Shown here: positions 1-7,735 of the stretch, in pieces | How the letters are laid out: the number at the start of each line of letters is the position of its first letter | How positions within the stretch are numbered: position 1 is the first letter of the stretch | DNA from: Streptomyces sp. A1277 | Lineage (GTDB): Bacteria > Actinomycetota > Actinomycetes > Streptomycetales > Streptomycetaceae | Length of the DNA: 59,792 bases | Assembly: GCF_004795015.1 (NCBI RefSeq) | Contig: NZ_SSBI01000051.1 | Span: forward strand, 1-59,792 | Reading direction: 5' to 3' | Made by a program: the position numbers and the translations under genes | The notes under the pieces: generated by a model | What the model saw: the letters and a program-made list of their open reading frames with translations, nothing else | The model's database searches: none | Told to the model about the DNA's origin: nothing

Positions 1-119
1 CGGGGCATATCCCGCTCCGCGGGATATGCCCCGGCAAGCCGGGGCATAGAGCGCGAATTGCGCAAGCGCAATTCGGATTCCGGCGCAAGCGCCGGAATGG
101 AATTCCGCAAGCGGAATTC
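1..119. repeat. Left telomere: near-perfect terminal inverted repeat with palindromes
   Basis: Positions 2-119 equal the reverse complement of 59675-59792 except at two bases, so the window has terminal inverted repeats and both ends of a linear replicon. The repeat is a chain of palindromes. The outermost spans 2-32 around a TCC loop and contains CCCGCTCCGCGGG at 11-23, the reverse complement of the CCCGCGGAGCGGG palindrome I core of archetypal Streptomyces telomeres. Next come GCCGGGG-type and GCGCAAGCGC-type hairpins with two-base AA loops at about 29-45, 56-76, 78-96 and 98-119. The two differences from the right end sit opposite each other in one stem (G.C here, C.G there), so pairing is kept. 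Position 1 (C) has no partner at the right end, suggesting one base is missing there. Confidence 0.93.
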
Positions 120-960
120 AAACAGGCGGGGCAATTCGCGCTTGCGCGAATTGTGGGCACCCGCGCTTGCGCGGGTGCCTGGGCTGGCAGCAAGGGAAGA
201 TGCATTGTGCGCGGGCCTGTGTAGGGCCTGGGGTTACCGCCCACTACCCCCGCAACGAAAGTGACGGGCCATCGGCCTGACGGGGTGCCGGCCCCCACCG
301 AAGTGACGGGCTCCGCTGCGCTCCACCCTGACCCCTCCCCCACCCTTGAAACCGGCCTTTTACGTTCACCAATACCCCGCCAGCGTACACGTCGACCCGT
401 TGCCGTGCAGCGGATTGCGTCACGCATCACCCGAGAGTGGGAACATTCAGCCCATGTGATGCATCACCAGGGCTTGCTGTGTAGTGTTTGGGCTCCGGGC
501 GCGCCACCGCCTACCCCGGCCATAAACTCGCCTGCTGAATTCAATTCCTGCGGGCGTAAATACCTCAGCCACGGAACGGAAGCCCGATATGAGAATGCCG
601 GAATTCGGCGTGCGGAGGTACATAAGCCGTCCGGCCGCCAGGCCGTACGACGGAGCCCACCACCAACACCAGCCACGTCTCCAGGCTTTCGAGCGTCATG
701 GTCGGCACCGCCCGAGACTCAGAGCCGCTGCTGCTGTCCCGAGCCCGCACCGAGCCACGGTGCCGCACGCGAAGCGAGCTCAGCCACGGAGGCCGGCCCC
801 CTCGAACCTGTGGTTGTCGCCAGCGACACGCCCGTGGCCGCCTGCTGCTTGTGCCGCGGGGGTCGCGGCGTGGCTGTGGGGGTTCAGGTGGCAGCCGGGG
901 TCTAGTGACACATAAGAGCGTTCCGCGCTGAAACCTGCTCTGAACTGCGGCGATGCGGAA
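120..960. other. Left subtelomere: diverged inverted repeat, no convincing gene
   Basis: Two further hairpins with TT loops lie at about 132-153 and 157-178. From about 180 to 390 the sequence stays recognisably similar to the inverted right end (for example the CCGCTGCGCTCCACCCTGAC block near 312-331), and a shared GTGATGCATCAC palindrome lies at 456-467, against 59328-59339 on the right, nearly the same distance from each end. Short frames exist in every direction but none has a ribosome-binding site plus sensible codon use. About 520-960 shows nothing I can name. The right end holds a helicase promoter at the matching distance; the left end has no such gene. Confidence 0.75.
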
Positions 961-963
961 CCG

Positions 964-1020
964 TTTGTTCTAGATCTCCAGAACAAACGGCTCCCGGGTG
1001 TTCTGGAGATCTAGAACAAA
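964..1020. promoter_or_regulatory. 22-bp-arm inverted repeat upstream of repL-like genes
   Basis: Perfect 22-bp arms at 964-985 and 999-1020 surround a 13-base spacer. Each arm is itself an imperfect palindrome of the TTGTTCT...AGAACA type with an AGATCT core. The same TTGTTCT/AGAACAA half-sites recur in the 44-bp elements at 1066, 2349 and 2438. The position 130 bases before the first replication-type gene suggests an operator or origin-binding site for that gene's product (inference). Confidence 0.75.
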
Positions 1021-1065
1021 GTCATCTCGAACCTGACGGATCATCAGGTGACTGTGCGCCACAAT

Positions 1066-1109
1066 TTGTTCTGCCCCTCCAGAACAAGCCGGTTTACCTA
1101 GTGCTACCG
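1066..1109 (-). repeat. 44-bp element, copy 1 (inverted)
   Basis: Read on the minus strand this starts CGGTAGCACTAGGTAAACCG and continues into TTGTTCT, a 7-base variable middle and AGAACAA-type ends. It has the same length and nearly the same sequence as the plus-strand copies at 2349-2392 and 2438-2481. The three copies bracket the two replication-type genes. Confidence 0.85.
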
Positions 1110-1149
1110 TGCAGGCCGAAACGTTGATCATCTCTGGAGGACTGTGCTG

Positions 1150-1770
1150 ATGGACCAGCTGCCGATCGTCCGCCCCGGCGAGCGCGTGGTTGCGCGGTCG
1201 GACGGCAAGGGCGGCTTGATCCTGGGCGTGGAGAAGATCAAGGGCCGCGAGTTCGCCGCGAGCGCGGAGTGCAGCGGCTACGTGCTGGACGCCCGGCTGC
1301 TGATGGACGTCCTCGGCAGCCTGAAGATGCCCGGCTCCTGGTTCCAGGTCTGGTGCAAGCTCGTGGCGCTGCAGAACGCCAACCGCGCCGACGACCAGAC
1401 CCGCGCCGCCGCCCGCGGCTTCGTAAAGACCAACCAGCGTGACCTCCAGGCCCGGTGCAACCTGTCGGCGGCCTCGGTGAACGAGGCGTCGCAGTTCTTC
1501 GCGCACGTCGGCTGGATGCGGACCGCCAAGCGCGGTGTCCTCCAGCTGAACCCGTGGCTCACGGTGGCCGGCACCTCCGGCGAGCAGGAGAAGTGGCAGG
1601 CGCTCTGGAACAGCGCGGAGGGCCCGGCCTGTCTCATCCCGCACGCCGACTACCCCACCGAGTGGCGCCAGGCGCGGGAGGCGGAGAAGAAGGCCGCGGA
1701 GTCCGCGCGCCGTAAGGAGAAGGTCGTCACGCTCCGGCAGCGGCGTCCGGTGCGCAAGGCGAGCGCATGA
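1150..1770 (+). CDS. RepL-like winged-helix plasmid replication protein (first of a pair)
   Basis: A 206-residue protein starting at ATG 1150, nine bases after GGAGG; a GTG at 1144 is too close to the Shine-Dalgarno sequence. The middle (about residues 60-140) reads as a winged helix: a WFQVW core, then a helix-turn-helix region with DLQARCNLSAASVNEASQFF, then a turn and strand ending QLNPWL. The tail is basic (REAEKKAAESARRKEK). The gene sits just downstream of the inverted repeats at 964-1109 and upstream of a second winged-helix gene, the arrangement I recall for RepL1/RepL2-type replication genes of Streptomyces linear plasmids. That assignment is from memory and organisation. The DNA-binding fold is visible; the replication role is inferred. 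It could instead be a MarR-like regulator. Confidence 0.6.
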   Translation: MDQLPIVRPGERVVARSDGKGGLILGVEKIKGREFAASAECSGYVLDARLLMDVLGSLKMPGSWFQVWCKLVALQNANRADDQTRAAARGFVKTNQRDLQARCNLSAASVNEASQFFAHVGWMRTAKRGVLQLNPWLTVAGTSGEQEKWQALWNSAEGPACLIPHADYPTEWRQAREAEKKAAESARRKEKVVTLRQRRPVRKASA

Positions 1771-1825
1771 CCTCGTGCGTCATATCCTCGTTGTACGTCG
1801 ACCTGATCGGAAGTGGTGAGGCTCC

Positions 1826-2242
1826 GTGAGCAGCTCTTACGTCCCCAGCCCTCCCACAGAGGCTCCCGTCACGATCCCCCGTGACGTCCTGCGCCTCCTG
1901 GCCCTGGTCGACGTCTCCACCGCCGGCCGTCGCGTCCTGGACGAACTGCTGTACCTCAGCGACCCCGAGGACGGCACCGCCGCGATCAGCCAGAACGAGA
2001 TGGCGCGCGAGCTGGGCGCCAGCAAGCCGACCGTGAACCGCGGCTTCAAGGAGCTCCGGGAGTGCGGACTGGCCTGGAGCCTCGAGGACGGCCTCTACCA
2101 GCTCCACCCGCTCCTCACCGGCGGCAAGGTCGCCTACCCCATGCCGATCCCGGAGATCCGGGCCGCCGAGCCCGAGCGCTTCACCGAGCAGCGACGCGCT
2201 CGCTTCGCCGCCCAGATGGCCAACCTCGCTGCGACCGGCTGA
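1826..2242 (+). CDS. RepL-like winged-helix plasmid replication protein (second of a pair)
   Basis: A 138-residue protein from GTG 1826, preceded by GTGAGG five bases upstream. Residues 30-105 form a winged helix: LRLLALVDVSTAGRRVLDEL, the helix-turn-helix ISQNEMARELGASKPTVNRG, and a wing ending GLYQLHPLLTGG. It is a smaller relative in design of the preceding protein, 55 bases away, and is probably cotranscribed with it. Two 44-bp elements follow about 107 and 196 bases after the stop, so the pair is framed by likely binding sites for one or both proteins. Replication or copy control is the favoured role because of this context; no catalytic motif is present. A plain regulator is the alternative. 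Confidence 0.6.
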   Translation: MSSSYVPSPPTEAPVTIPRDVLRLLALVDVSTAGRRVLDELLYLSDPEDGTAAISQNEMARELGASKPTVNRGFKELRECGLAWSLEDGLYQLHPLLTGGKVAYPMPIPEIRAAEPERFTEQRRARFAAQMANLAATG

Positions 2243-2348
2243 CACCGAAGGCCCTCACAAGCCCTCCAGTGGCCCTTCCGGCCCCCTCGGAGACCCAAGG
2301 CGCTGCACCCCCCGGGTGCGGCGCCTTCGTACCCGCTCGCGATCAAGC

Positions 2349-2392
2349 CGGTAGCACTACGTAAACCGCCTTGTTCTGGGAGAGCAGAACAA
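2349..2392 (+). repeat. 44-bp element, copy 2
   Basis: Starts CGGTAGCACTACGTAAACCG and continues into TTGTTCT...AGAACAA. It matches copy 1 (opposite orientation, 1066-1109) and copy 3 (2438-2481) at about 38-40 of 44 positions; the differences fall mostly between the TTGTTCT and AGAACAA half-sites. Confidence 0.85.
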
Positions 2393-2437
2393 CCGCAGTC
2401 GCTCCGCCGCCCTCACACGCCGCGCGGACCGGGCGGC

Positions 2438-2481
2438 CGGTAGCACCAGGTGAACCGGCTTGTTCTGGAGCAGCAGAACAA
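2438..2481 (+). repeat. 44-bp element, copy 3
   Basis: Starts CGGTAGCACCAGGTGAACCG and continues into TTGTTCTGGAGCAGCAGAAC. It is in the same orientation as copy 2, 89 bases further on. Confidence 0.85.
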
Positions 2482-2786
2482 CCGGCGTCCCTCGGAGCGC
2501 TGGCGGCTGTATGCAGCAGTCGTGCATAGATCTCCTGCTGGAGATAGCAGATCTGCGATGTTATGCAGCGGTCGGGACGGCCCTCCGGCTCTGCTGCCTG
2601 CCCTGGAGTGGGGAGCACGGGCCGTCGCAGCAGCTGGCCGTGCTGCGCCCGTCGGAGACGGCCTGCTGCCCGTGCAGCAGCCTTGTCCCGCCCGGCCCAT
2701 GCAAATGCTGCGCTGCACCCCGAACACGGCCCTGCTGCATCCGACGTCCACCACCAAGAGTACGAGCAGCAGTCGAGCAACGGCAC
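2482..2786. other. Non-coding, TGCTGC/GCAGCA-rich stretch
   Basis: No convincing gene. The segment is unusually dense in GCAGCA/TGCTGC and TGCAGCA words on both strands (for example 2513-2520, 2563-2568, 2624-2635, 2669-2690, 2732-2738, 2765-2772), plus an AGATCTCCTGCTGGAGATAG palindrome near 2528. It lies next to the 44-bp elements, so it may belong to the same cis-acting locus, an origin or partition site (inference). Confidence 0.45.
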
Positions 2787-2941
2787 CTACAGCACGGTGC
2801 CGTGCAGGGCGCGGCGGTCGCCGGACATCGCGTAGCGGCGGGCAGCGAGTCCGTGTTCGAGGGGCTCGCCGATCTGCTCGCACAGCAGCGCCAGGACGTC
2901 GGCGGCCTCGATGTGGGTTGGGTGCTCAGTTTCCGTCGTCG
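2787..2941 (-). CDS. Possible small reading frame without a normal start codon
   Basis: On the minus strand a frame ending at TAG 2787 reads like a real protein (TEHPTHIEAADVLALLCEQI, then a run ending RRALHGTVL), about 47 residues. In frame it is preceded by a TGA that overlaps an ATG of the upstream membrane-protein gene, and no ATG, GTG or TTG lies between that stop and the coding-like part. It overlaps the 3' end of the gene at 2926-3084 in the +1 frame. It could be the remains of a gene that lost its start, or be reached by frameshifting at the end of the upstream gene. No homologue is recognised. Confidence 0.3.
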
Positions 2942-3084
2942 TTCATCAGCATGTAGAGGACAGTGACGACCAGGCCACCCACTGTTACGGGCTGTCCTGC
3001 TGCAGGATGGCGGTACGTGACGTAAGCCGCCATCGCCCCGGCGAGAAGCAGCACCATCATCCGGATATCACGAGGCCCACTCAT
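2926..3084 (-). CDS. Small membrane protein, unknown
   Basis: A 52-residue protein starting at ATG 3084 with GGAGG eight bases upstream. It has two hydrophobic segments: residues 9-22 (MMVLLLAGAMAAYV) and about 33-46 (VTVGGLVVTVLYML), separated by a short polar loop, with a charged end (NDDGN). It resembles in size the small Spd-type membrane proteins of Streptomyces plasmids, but I cannot assign it. A longer in-frame start at 3147 is less likely because it lacks a good ribosome site. Confidence 0.6.
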   Translation of the reverse strand: MSGPRDIRMMVLLLAGAMAAYVTYRHPAAGQPVTVGGLVVTVLYMLMNDDGN

Positions 3085-3684
3085 GCCGTCGCCTCCGAAC
3101 TGCTGGAGAAGGCGATAACCGTGTCCGATGAAGCGCTCAAGAAACAACGCAGCAGCAACTTGCTCATATCCGACCCTGGAGGGAGCAGTGCCACCGTGCG
3201 GGCCCGATGGCTGCCCCCTGGAGTTGGGTGAGCTTCTATCAGGTCAGATACGTCACGTGGCGGGTCGAAACGCAAGCACCAGGCCCGCCCGCGGGCAACC
3301 AGTGCAGGGTGTTCGTCGGTGGGCGCTCAACCTCTGGAATGGCGGACCCGTCCGGGAGCTGCCGAGCGACGACGACCCTATGTCGGACCACAGTCTGCCG
3401 GAGACCCGTACGGTCCGCAGGCAGTTTCACTAAACACCGTTGCCAGAACGCCGCACTCATCTACCGGTGGAAATGGGCCGCAACTCTGATAATTTCTGCA
3501 TCTTCGGAGACCTCCAGGCGCTGCTTGCGCGGTACGGACAGCAGCGGGCGCGGGCCGCCGGGCATCAGTCCGCGGCGCCGGAGGGCCTTGTCCCGGCCGC
3601 GAACTTCCGATGCCGATGGACGGCTTTGGGCAGCGGCTGGGTGCACACGGGCGCAATGGGTGGATCGGCGGTGGCTACGATGCG
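3085..3684. other. About 600 bases without a supportable gene
   Basis: Several short open frames cross this stretch on both strands, but none combines a ribosome-binding site with plausible codon use or a recognisable motif. I see no repeats beyond short words. Base composition is a little less G/C-biased than in the neighbouring genes. Confidence 0.5.
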
Positions 3685-3735
3685 CAGCGGCCCGGCCCCG
3701 GCCCCGGCAGCTGCAATGCCGGGGCCGGGCCGCTG
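3685..3735. terminator. Strong hairpin, terminator of the toxin operon
   Basis: Perfect 17-bp arms at 3685-3701 and 3719-3735 flank a 17-base loop. It lies 10 bases beyond the stop of the minus-strand gene at 3746. Confidence 0.75.
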
Positions 3736-3745
3736 CCAGGGGTGG

Positions 3746-4006
3746 CTACCCGAGCCAGACGATGTTCAGGACGGTCAGGCTGTGCAGGGGCCGGTTGATC
3801 CAGTACGTGACGGAGAGCTGGCCGACGGCCGCGTAGCGGACGTCCTCGCCCTCTTCGTCGTCGGTGTCGAACTGGCGGAAGCCGAACGGATCGGCGGCGG
3901 CCGCGGCGAGGATGTCCCACACGGTGTCCACCGCGTGCTCGGGCAGCGCGTCAAGGACCTTGGCGGCCTGGGCGGAGACGCGGACCGCGTACGGCGACGG
4001 GCTCAC
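3746..4006 (-). CDS. RelE/ParE-like toxin-type protein
   Basis: An 86-residue protein. It shows the compact RelE/ParE layout: an N-terminal strand (YAVRVSAQAAKVLDAL) leading into two helices (AVDTVWDILAAAAADPFGF), then a beta core around VRYAAVGQLSVTYWINR and a final strand HSLTVLNIVWLG. Such proteins act on ribosome-bound mRNA or gyrase; which one cannot be read here, and the usual basic catalytic residues are sparse. Its start overlaps the stop of the upstream gene by four bases (ATGA), a typical toxin-antitoxin coupling. It probably helps plasmid retention. It could be a detoxified relative. Confidence 0.72.
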   Translation of the reverse strand: MSPSPYAVRVSAQAAKVLDALPEHAVDTVWDILAAAAADPFGFRQFDTDDEEGEDVRYAAVGQLSVTYWINRPLHSLTVLNIVWLG

Positions 4007-4308
4007 CCGCGACGTCGGCGGAGCTCCGCCAGATCGACGGCGTCGCTGTCGTCGTAGCCAGAGGCGACGAACGCGTCGACGGCCGGAGCGTGCGCGATGC
4101 GGCCCTGCCAGTCCTGAACGACCTCGTAGAGCCCAGCCAGGGAGAACGTGCGGCGGGATTCCTCGAGGGCGGCCGACCAGTCGCGCTCGAAGGCCGGCAC
4201 CCAGCGGTCCGCGCGCTTGTCGGCGCGCAGCTGGGCGAGGAGTTCGGCCGGCGCCCCGGGCGCGGGGGCGTAGGCGGTGACGGGTGCGTGGTCGGGCTGC
4301 GCGCTCAT
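4003..4308 (-). CDS. DUF6247-type antitoxin-like partner
   Basis: A 101-residue protein from ATG 4308, six bases after GGGAGG; an upstream ATG at 4371 is less well placed. The central part matches the DUF6247 pattern as I remember it: FERDWSAALEESRRTF, then LAGLYEVVQDWQGRI and a tail with AVDAFVASG. Members commonly lie just upstream of RelE-like genes, as here. It is the presumed antitoxin: all helical, acidic, and translated ahead of the toxin. No DNA-binding motif is evident, so autoregulation is uncertain. Confidence 0.7.
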   Translation of the reverse strand: MSAQPDHAPVTAYAPAPGAPAELLAQLRADKRADRWVPAFERDWSAALEESRRTFSLAGLYEVVQDWQGRIAHAPAVDAFVASGYDDSDAVDLAELRRRRG

Positions 4309-4384
4309 CTGGTCCTCCCGGCGGGTCCTCCCCTCACCGTACGCGCGCCGGGTGGCCGTGGATGCGGTCATGGGCGGATCCCTC

Positions 4385-4966
4385 CTACCGGGTGCGCAGG
4401 GTGCGGGCGACGGCCTGGGCGTGCTCGCGCAGCGGATGGTCCTGCTTGTCCCAGGTGGCGGCCACGTAGTTGAGGAGTTCGGCCGTGGCGCGCTCCGAGT
4501 CGCTCGGGTCGCTGATCAGCAGCCGGTCGGCGGCGTAGGCGACGTCGGCGGCCGGGGTGGCGTGCTCTTGGTCGTCGACGGGGCGGTAGCCGGCGGTCAG
4601 GGTGAGGGTGTACTCGTTGCCGGTGCGGGTGAGCGCGGTGATGGTGTTGAGGTTGAGCGGCCCGAAGGACGGCTGTTCGAGGGCGGCACGGATGAAGTGC
4701 CGGTGGTTGCCGATCGCGGCGGCCACGGCGTCCCAGGCGTAGGCCACCCGCTCAGCGTCGGGGTCCGGCTCCACGGCGGCAAGGGACAGCTCGAAGCCGG
4801 TTCCGTCAGCGTCGCGGAACCAGACCGTCTCGTCACCGGGCGCGGCCGGGGCGACGAAGGTGATGTGCGGGCTGGAGCGCAGCGCGTCGGCGATGCGGAC
4901 AGCGTCGTGGTCGGCATCGAGCAAAGGGCTCTTGTCGCGGTCGATGGGCGGGAATTCAGTGGTCAC
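4385..4966 (-). CDS. Unknown protein in the tap-tpg operon
   Basis: A 193-residue acidic protein starting GTG 4966 with AGGAG nine bases upstream, 15 bases after the tpg stop, so it is very likely cotranscribed with tap and tpg. It has alternating strands and helices (ITFVAPAAPGDETVWFRDAD, then EYTLTLTAGYRPVDDQEHAT) and a C-terminal helix. No catalytic motif or membrane segment is visible and I do not recognise the family. The operon context suggests a telomere or plasmid-maintenance role; it may simply be a passenger. Confidence 0.65.
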   Translation of the reverse strand: MTTEFPPIDRDKSPLLDADHDAVRIADALRSSPHITFVAPAAPGDETVWFRDADGTGFELSLAAVEPDPDAERVAYAWDAVAAAIGNHRHFIRAALEQPSFGPLNLNTITALTRTGNEYTLTLTAGYRPVDDQEHATPAADVAYAADRLLISDPSDSERATAELLNYVAATWDKQDHPLREHAQAVARTLRTR

Positions 4967-4981
4967 GCTTTTCGCTCCTAG

Positions 4982-5539
4982 CTAGTAATCCAGATCGAGG
5001 TAATCGATGTCGTTGATTTCTACGTCCGACAGTCCCATAGCGCGACCGCCGCCGTCCTGGAAATAGACCTCCTTAAACCCTTCGGCGATGATTCCGCGCA
5101 TCTGCTGGTCGCTGGCCCCCGTGTCGCGGGCGTCGAACAGCTGCTGCGCGTACGCCGCGGGGAGGTGCACGGTGAGGCGGCGGAACCGTCCGTCGTCGGT
5201 CGATCCGGCGGACGACGTGTAGCCGAACCGGGCGCGGGTCTCCACGGTGATCCCGCCCGAGGCGGCGGCCTGCTTCTGCCGGCGCTTGCGCACCAGCGGC
5301 TGCCAGCGGGCCTTCACCGCGTCGTCGATCTTCGCGGCGACGTCGGCGCGGGCGTGCTTGCGGGCGCCGCGCCGGTAGCGGTTGACGGAGTCGGCGGTGA
5401 CCCCGAGCTCCTGGGCGACGGCCTTGGCGCTGCCGAACTGCTTGATCAGGAACCCGACCTGCCCCTTGAGGGTCTTGGGCGGGTCCTTGGTGAACGCCTC
5501 GCGGTCGGCCCGCTCGATCGCGTCGTCGATGTCTCCCAC
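4982..5539 (-). CDS. tpg: Terminal protein Tpg
   Basis: A 185-residue protein, the standard length for Streptomyces Tpg. Tpg is bound covalently to the 5' ends of linear replicons and primes filling of the single-stranded 3' overhangs. Residues 36-60 hold a helix-turn-helix (AKAVAQELGVTADSVNRYRR), followed by a basic stretch (RKRRQKQ, 84-90) and the conserved core GGITVETRARFGY (95-107). Thr114, in AGSTDDGRF, falls at the position reported for DNA attachment in Tpg. The end is acidic (DIDYLDLDY). Start is GTG 5539 behind AGGGGAG; it follows tap by three bases. Identification is by sequence pattern and by the tap neighbour. Confidence 0.95.
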   Translation of the reverse strand: MGDIDDAIERADREAFTKDPPKTLKGQVGFLIKQFGSAKAVAQELGVTADSVNRYRRGARKHARADVAAKIDDAVKARWQPLVRKRRQKQAAASGGITVETRARFGYTSSAGSTDDGRFRRLTVHLPAAYAQQLFDARDTGASDQQMRGIIAEGFKEVYFQDGGGRAMGLSDVEINDIDYLDLDY

Positions 5540-5542
5540 CGG

Positions 5543-7672
5543 TTACTCCCCTTCGTCCAGGACGGCGTCGCCGCCCTTGATGTGGCGGGCCGGGTTCAGG
5601 CCCTTCTCCATCAGGTCGACCGCCCACAGCATCGACTGGACGCCCTCCAGCTTCGCCAGGCCGGGTGTGGGCCCGAGGCGGAAGGCGCCGGGCTGCGGCT
5701 TGCCCGAGGCGGCGTACGGGAGGAAGTCGAGCGGGGAGGTCCCCGGGCTCGGGTAGACGACGCAGTCGGAGAGCACGGCGAGCGGGAACAGCCCGGTCAT
5801 CTTCGCCATGTTGTTGAGCTTGCGGTGCATGTTGACCCGGGCCTTGCTGATGACGGCGGCCCGGATGTCGGGGCGCCACGTCGGCCGGGCCAGGGCCGGC
5901 CACGTCTCGCCCTCCTTGTAGTGCTTGCCCTGCGGGCGCTCGCGGAGCTTGCCGACGCCGCCCTTGACCGTGGCCTTGATCGCGGACAGGACGGCGGCCA
6001 GGGCCGGGTCGTTCTGCTTGTGCTGTGCCATCGCGGCGAGGAACGCCGCGTCGTCCAGGTCCTTGGTGACACCCATGTCGGCGAGGGTGTCGACGTAGGC
6101 GTTCTTGAGCCGGTCGTGCCACGGGTCGAGGTACGCGCCGGTCTCGCGGCGCAGGTACGCCTCGATCGGGTGCACGTCGTGCCCGAGCTCCTGGGCGTAG
6201 GCCAGGGTGTGCGTCTGGTACCAGGCCGGGCCCGTCGGACGGGAACCGTCCGGCGTGAACGGCGAAGGCAGGCGCGGGTCCAGCTCGATGTGGCTGAGGT
6301 CGGCCAGCCAGCTCCCGGGGATCTTCGGGTTGAACTTCGGGGCGTGGAAGTGGTCCGGGGCGGAGAGGCCGACGACCAGGCGGGCCGCGGCGGCGAGGAA
6401 CGCCGTGTTCAGGTCGAGGCCGACCGCGAACGGCAGCGTGCACTCCTCATCGGACAGCGTCTCCACCGACCGCACCCACTGGTACGCCTCCTCATTCAGG
6501 AACCCGCCCGTCCAGCCGCTGTTGACGACCACGGGGTGTTCCGGCGTGGCCTCCGGCGGCGCCGGGTCCATCGGCTCCGTGCCCAGGCTGCCCGCGTTGT
6601 GGCCGGACACCCAGTTGCCGGTCTCCGGGTCCTGCACGGCCTTGGTGGGCGGGCGCAGCGCCGTCATCAGCTCCAGGCCGGAGACGGCGGTGGAGCCGCG
6701 CGGGGTGATGACCCGCTGGGCGTACACGCCGAGGACGCGGGCGATGTCGGCCGGCTCCATCTCGGCAACTCCGGGCCAGGACCGCTCATCGAGGGCGTCC
6801 CAGGACAGGATCGCCAGCTGCACGCACTGCCGGTCGCGGCCCTGTGCCTTGCGGTAGATCCGCGCCCACGGGCCGAACCCGCGCTGGGTGAGCTGCCACT
6901 TGGCCTTCGCGACCTGCTTGACGACCGAGTGGTCCTCCGGGAGGCGCAGGGAACGGCGCTGCTCGTGGCCCTCCAGGCGCTCGGGCAGCCCGAGCTTCAC
7001 GGCGGCGGCCGCGGTGAGCACGATCAGCGGGTCGGAGTCCTTGCCGTACCGGTTGAGCTTCGCGGCGCCGAGACCGGACTCGCGCAGCGTCCACTCCACC
7101 AGCTCCGGGACGGTGGTCGCCGGGCAGTCCAGCACGACGCCGCCCACGGCGTACGCGGAGCCGTCACCGTCCAGCACGGCGAGCGGGCCGTGCGGGAAGC
7201 GCGGGTCGACGGCGGGCGCGGCGGCCTTCTTCGCGGCCGGGCGCCGGGACGACGTCGTCGGGCGCGCTGCCGTACGGGCGGGACGCTCGGGCGCGGACGG
7301 GGCGGCCGGGGCCTGAACCGGTGCGGGGGTCTCTGCCTGCTCCGGAGCGGCCGGGCCGGTGAACGTCTCGGGCACCTCCGGCTGCGGCGCGACGGCCGGG
7401 GCCGGCGCGGCGGGGGCTCCGTGGGCGGGGTACTTCGCCGCCCATCCCTTGAGGAGCCGCTGGTACGCCTCCAGGCGCGGCGACTTCGGCTCGGAGCGGC
7501 CGTTCTCGTAGTTCTTGACCGTCTGCACGGTCGACTTCAGCGCGGTCGCGAGGCGGGCCTGGGTGATGCCGGCGGCCTCACGCAGCCGGGCGCGCTCCGC
7601 CGGTGGCGGGAGCTGAGGCTCCTCCTCCAGCAGCGCGTCGATGTTCGCGAACAGCTCCTCTTCGGATGCCAT
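5543..7672 (-). CDS. tap: Telomere-associated protein Tap
   Basis: A 709-residue protein starting ATG 7672 behind AAAGGAG; an ATG 24 bases upstream has no such site. Tap recruits Tpg to the telomere palindromes and has been described as a telomere primase. Residues about 18-60 form an HTH (ERARLREAAGITQARLATAL) with the NYENGRSEPKSPRLEAYQRL continuation typical of the family. A proline/alanine-rich linker follows (to about residue 155) and then the long conserved body with PRFPHGPLAVLDGDG, LDLNTAFLAAAARLVVG and DLSHIELDP. The acidic Asp pairs in VGLDLN and DCVVYPS are plausible metal ligands of a polymerase-like core (inference). It is upstream of tpg in one operon. Confidence 0.95.
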   Translation of the reverse strand: MASEEELFANIDALLEEEPQLPPPAERARLREAAGITQARLATALKSTVQTVKNYENGRSEPKSPRLEAYQRLLKGWAAKYPAHGAPAAPAPAVAPQPEVPETFTGPAAPEQAETPAPVQAPAAPSAPERPARTAARPTTSSRRPAAKKAAAPAVDPRFPHGPLAVLDGDGSAYAVGGVVLDCPATTVPELVEWTLRESGLGAAKLNRYGKDSDPLIVLTAAAAVKLGLPERLEGHEQRRSLRLPEDHSVVKQVAKAKWQLTQRGFGPWARIYRKAQGRDRQCVQLAILSWDALDERSWPGVAEMEPADIARVLGVYAQRVITPRGSTAVSGLELMTALRPPTKAVQDPETGNWVSGHNAGSLGTEPMDPAPPEATPEHPVVVNSGWTGGFLNEEAYQWVRSVETLSDEECTLPFAVGLDLNTAFLAAAARLVVGLSAPDHFHAPKFNPKIPGSWLADLSHIELDPRLPSPFTPDGSRPTGPAWYQTHTLAYAQELGHDVHPIEAYLRRETGAYLDPWHDRLKNAYVDTLADMGVTKDLDDAAFLAAMAQHKQNDPALAAVLSAIKATVKGGVGKLRERPQGKHYKEGETWPALARPTWRPDIRAAVISKARVNMHRKLNNMAKMTGLFPLAVLSDCVVYPSPGTSPLDFLPYAASGKPQPGAFRLGPTPGLAKLEGVQSMLWAVDLMEKGLNPARHIKGGDAVLDEGE

Positions 7673-7689
7673 GTCGATCTCCTTTCGTG

Positions 7690-7735
7690 CCCTCACCCTA
7701 GCACTGTTTACCCTAGTCTTTAACCCACTTTTTTA
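7690..7735 (-). promoter_or_regulatory. Probable tap promoter/operator region
   Basis: On the minus strand, just upstream of tap, an AT-rich patch has repeated words: GGGTTAAAAAAG, GGGTTAAAGACTAGGGTAAA and GTGCTAGGGTGAGGG. The CTAGGGT words are spaced 17 bases apart. Tap has an N-terminal HTH, so self-binding here is possible. No clear -10/-35 pair stands out. Confidence 0.4.

Noticed and set aside
3128..3836. Overlapping short frames on both strands between the membrane protein and the toxin gene
   Set aside because: None has a good ribosome site or a protein-like sequence; left as unassigned DNA.
5165..7723. An 852-residue open frame on the plus strand
   Set aside because: It is antisense to tap and tpg, both clearly recognisable; its composition (Arg/Val/Gly-rich, no motif) is that of a shadow frame in GC-rich DNA.
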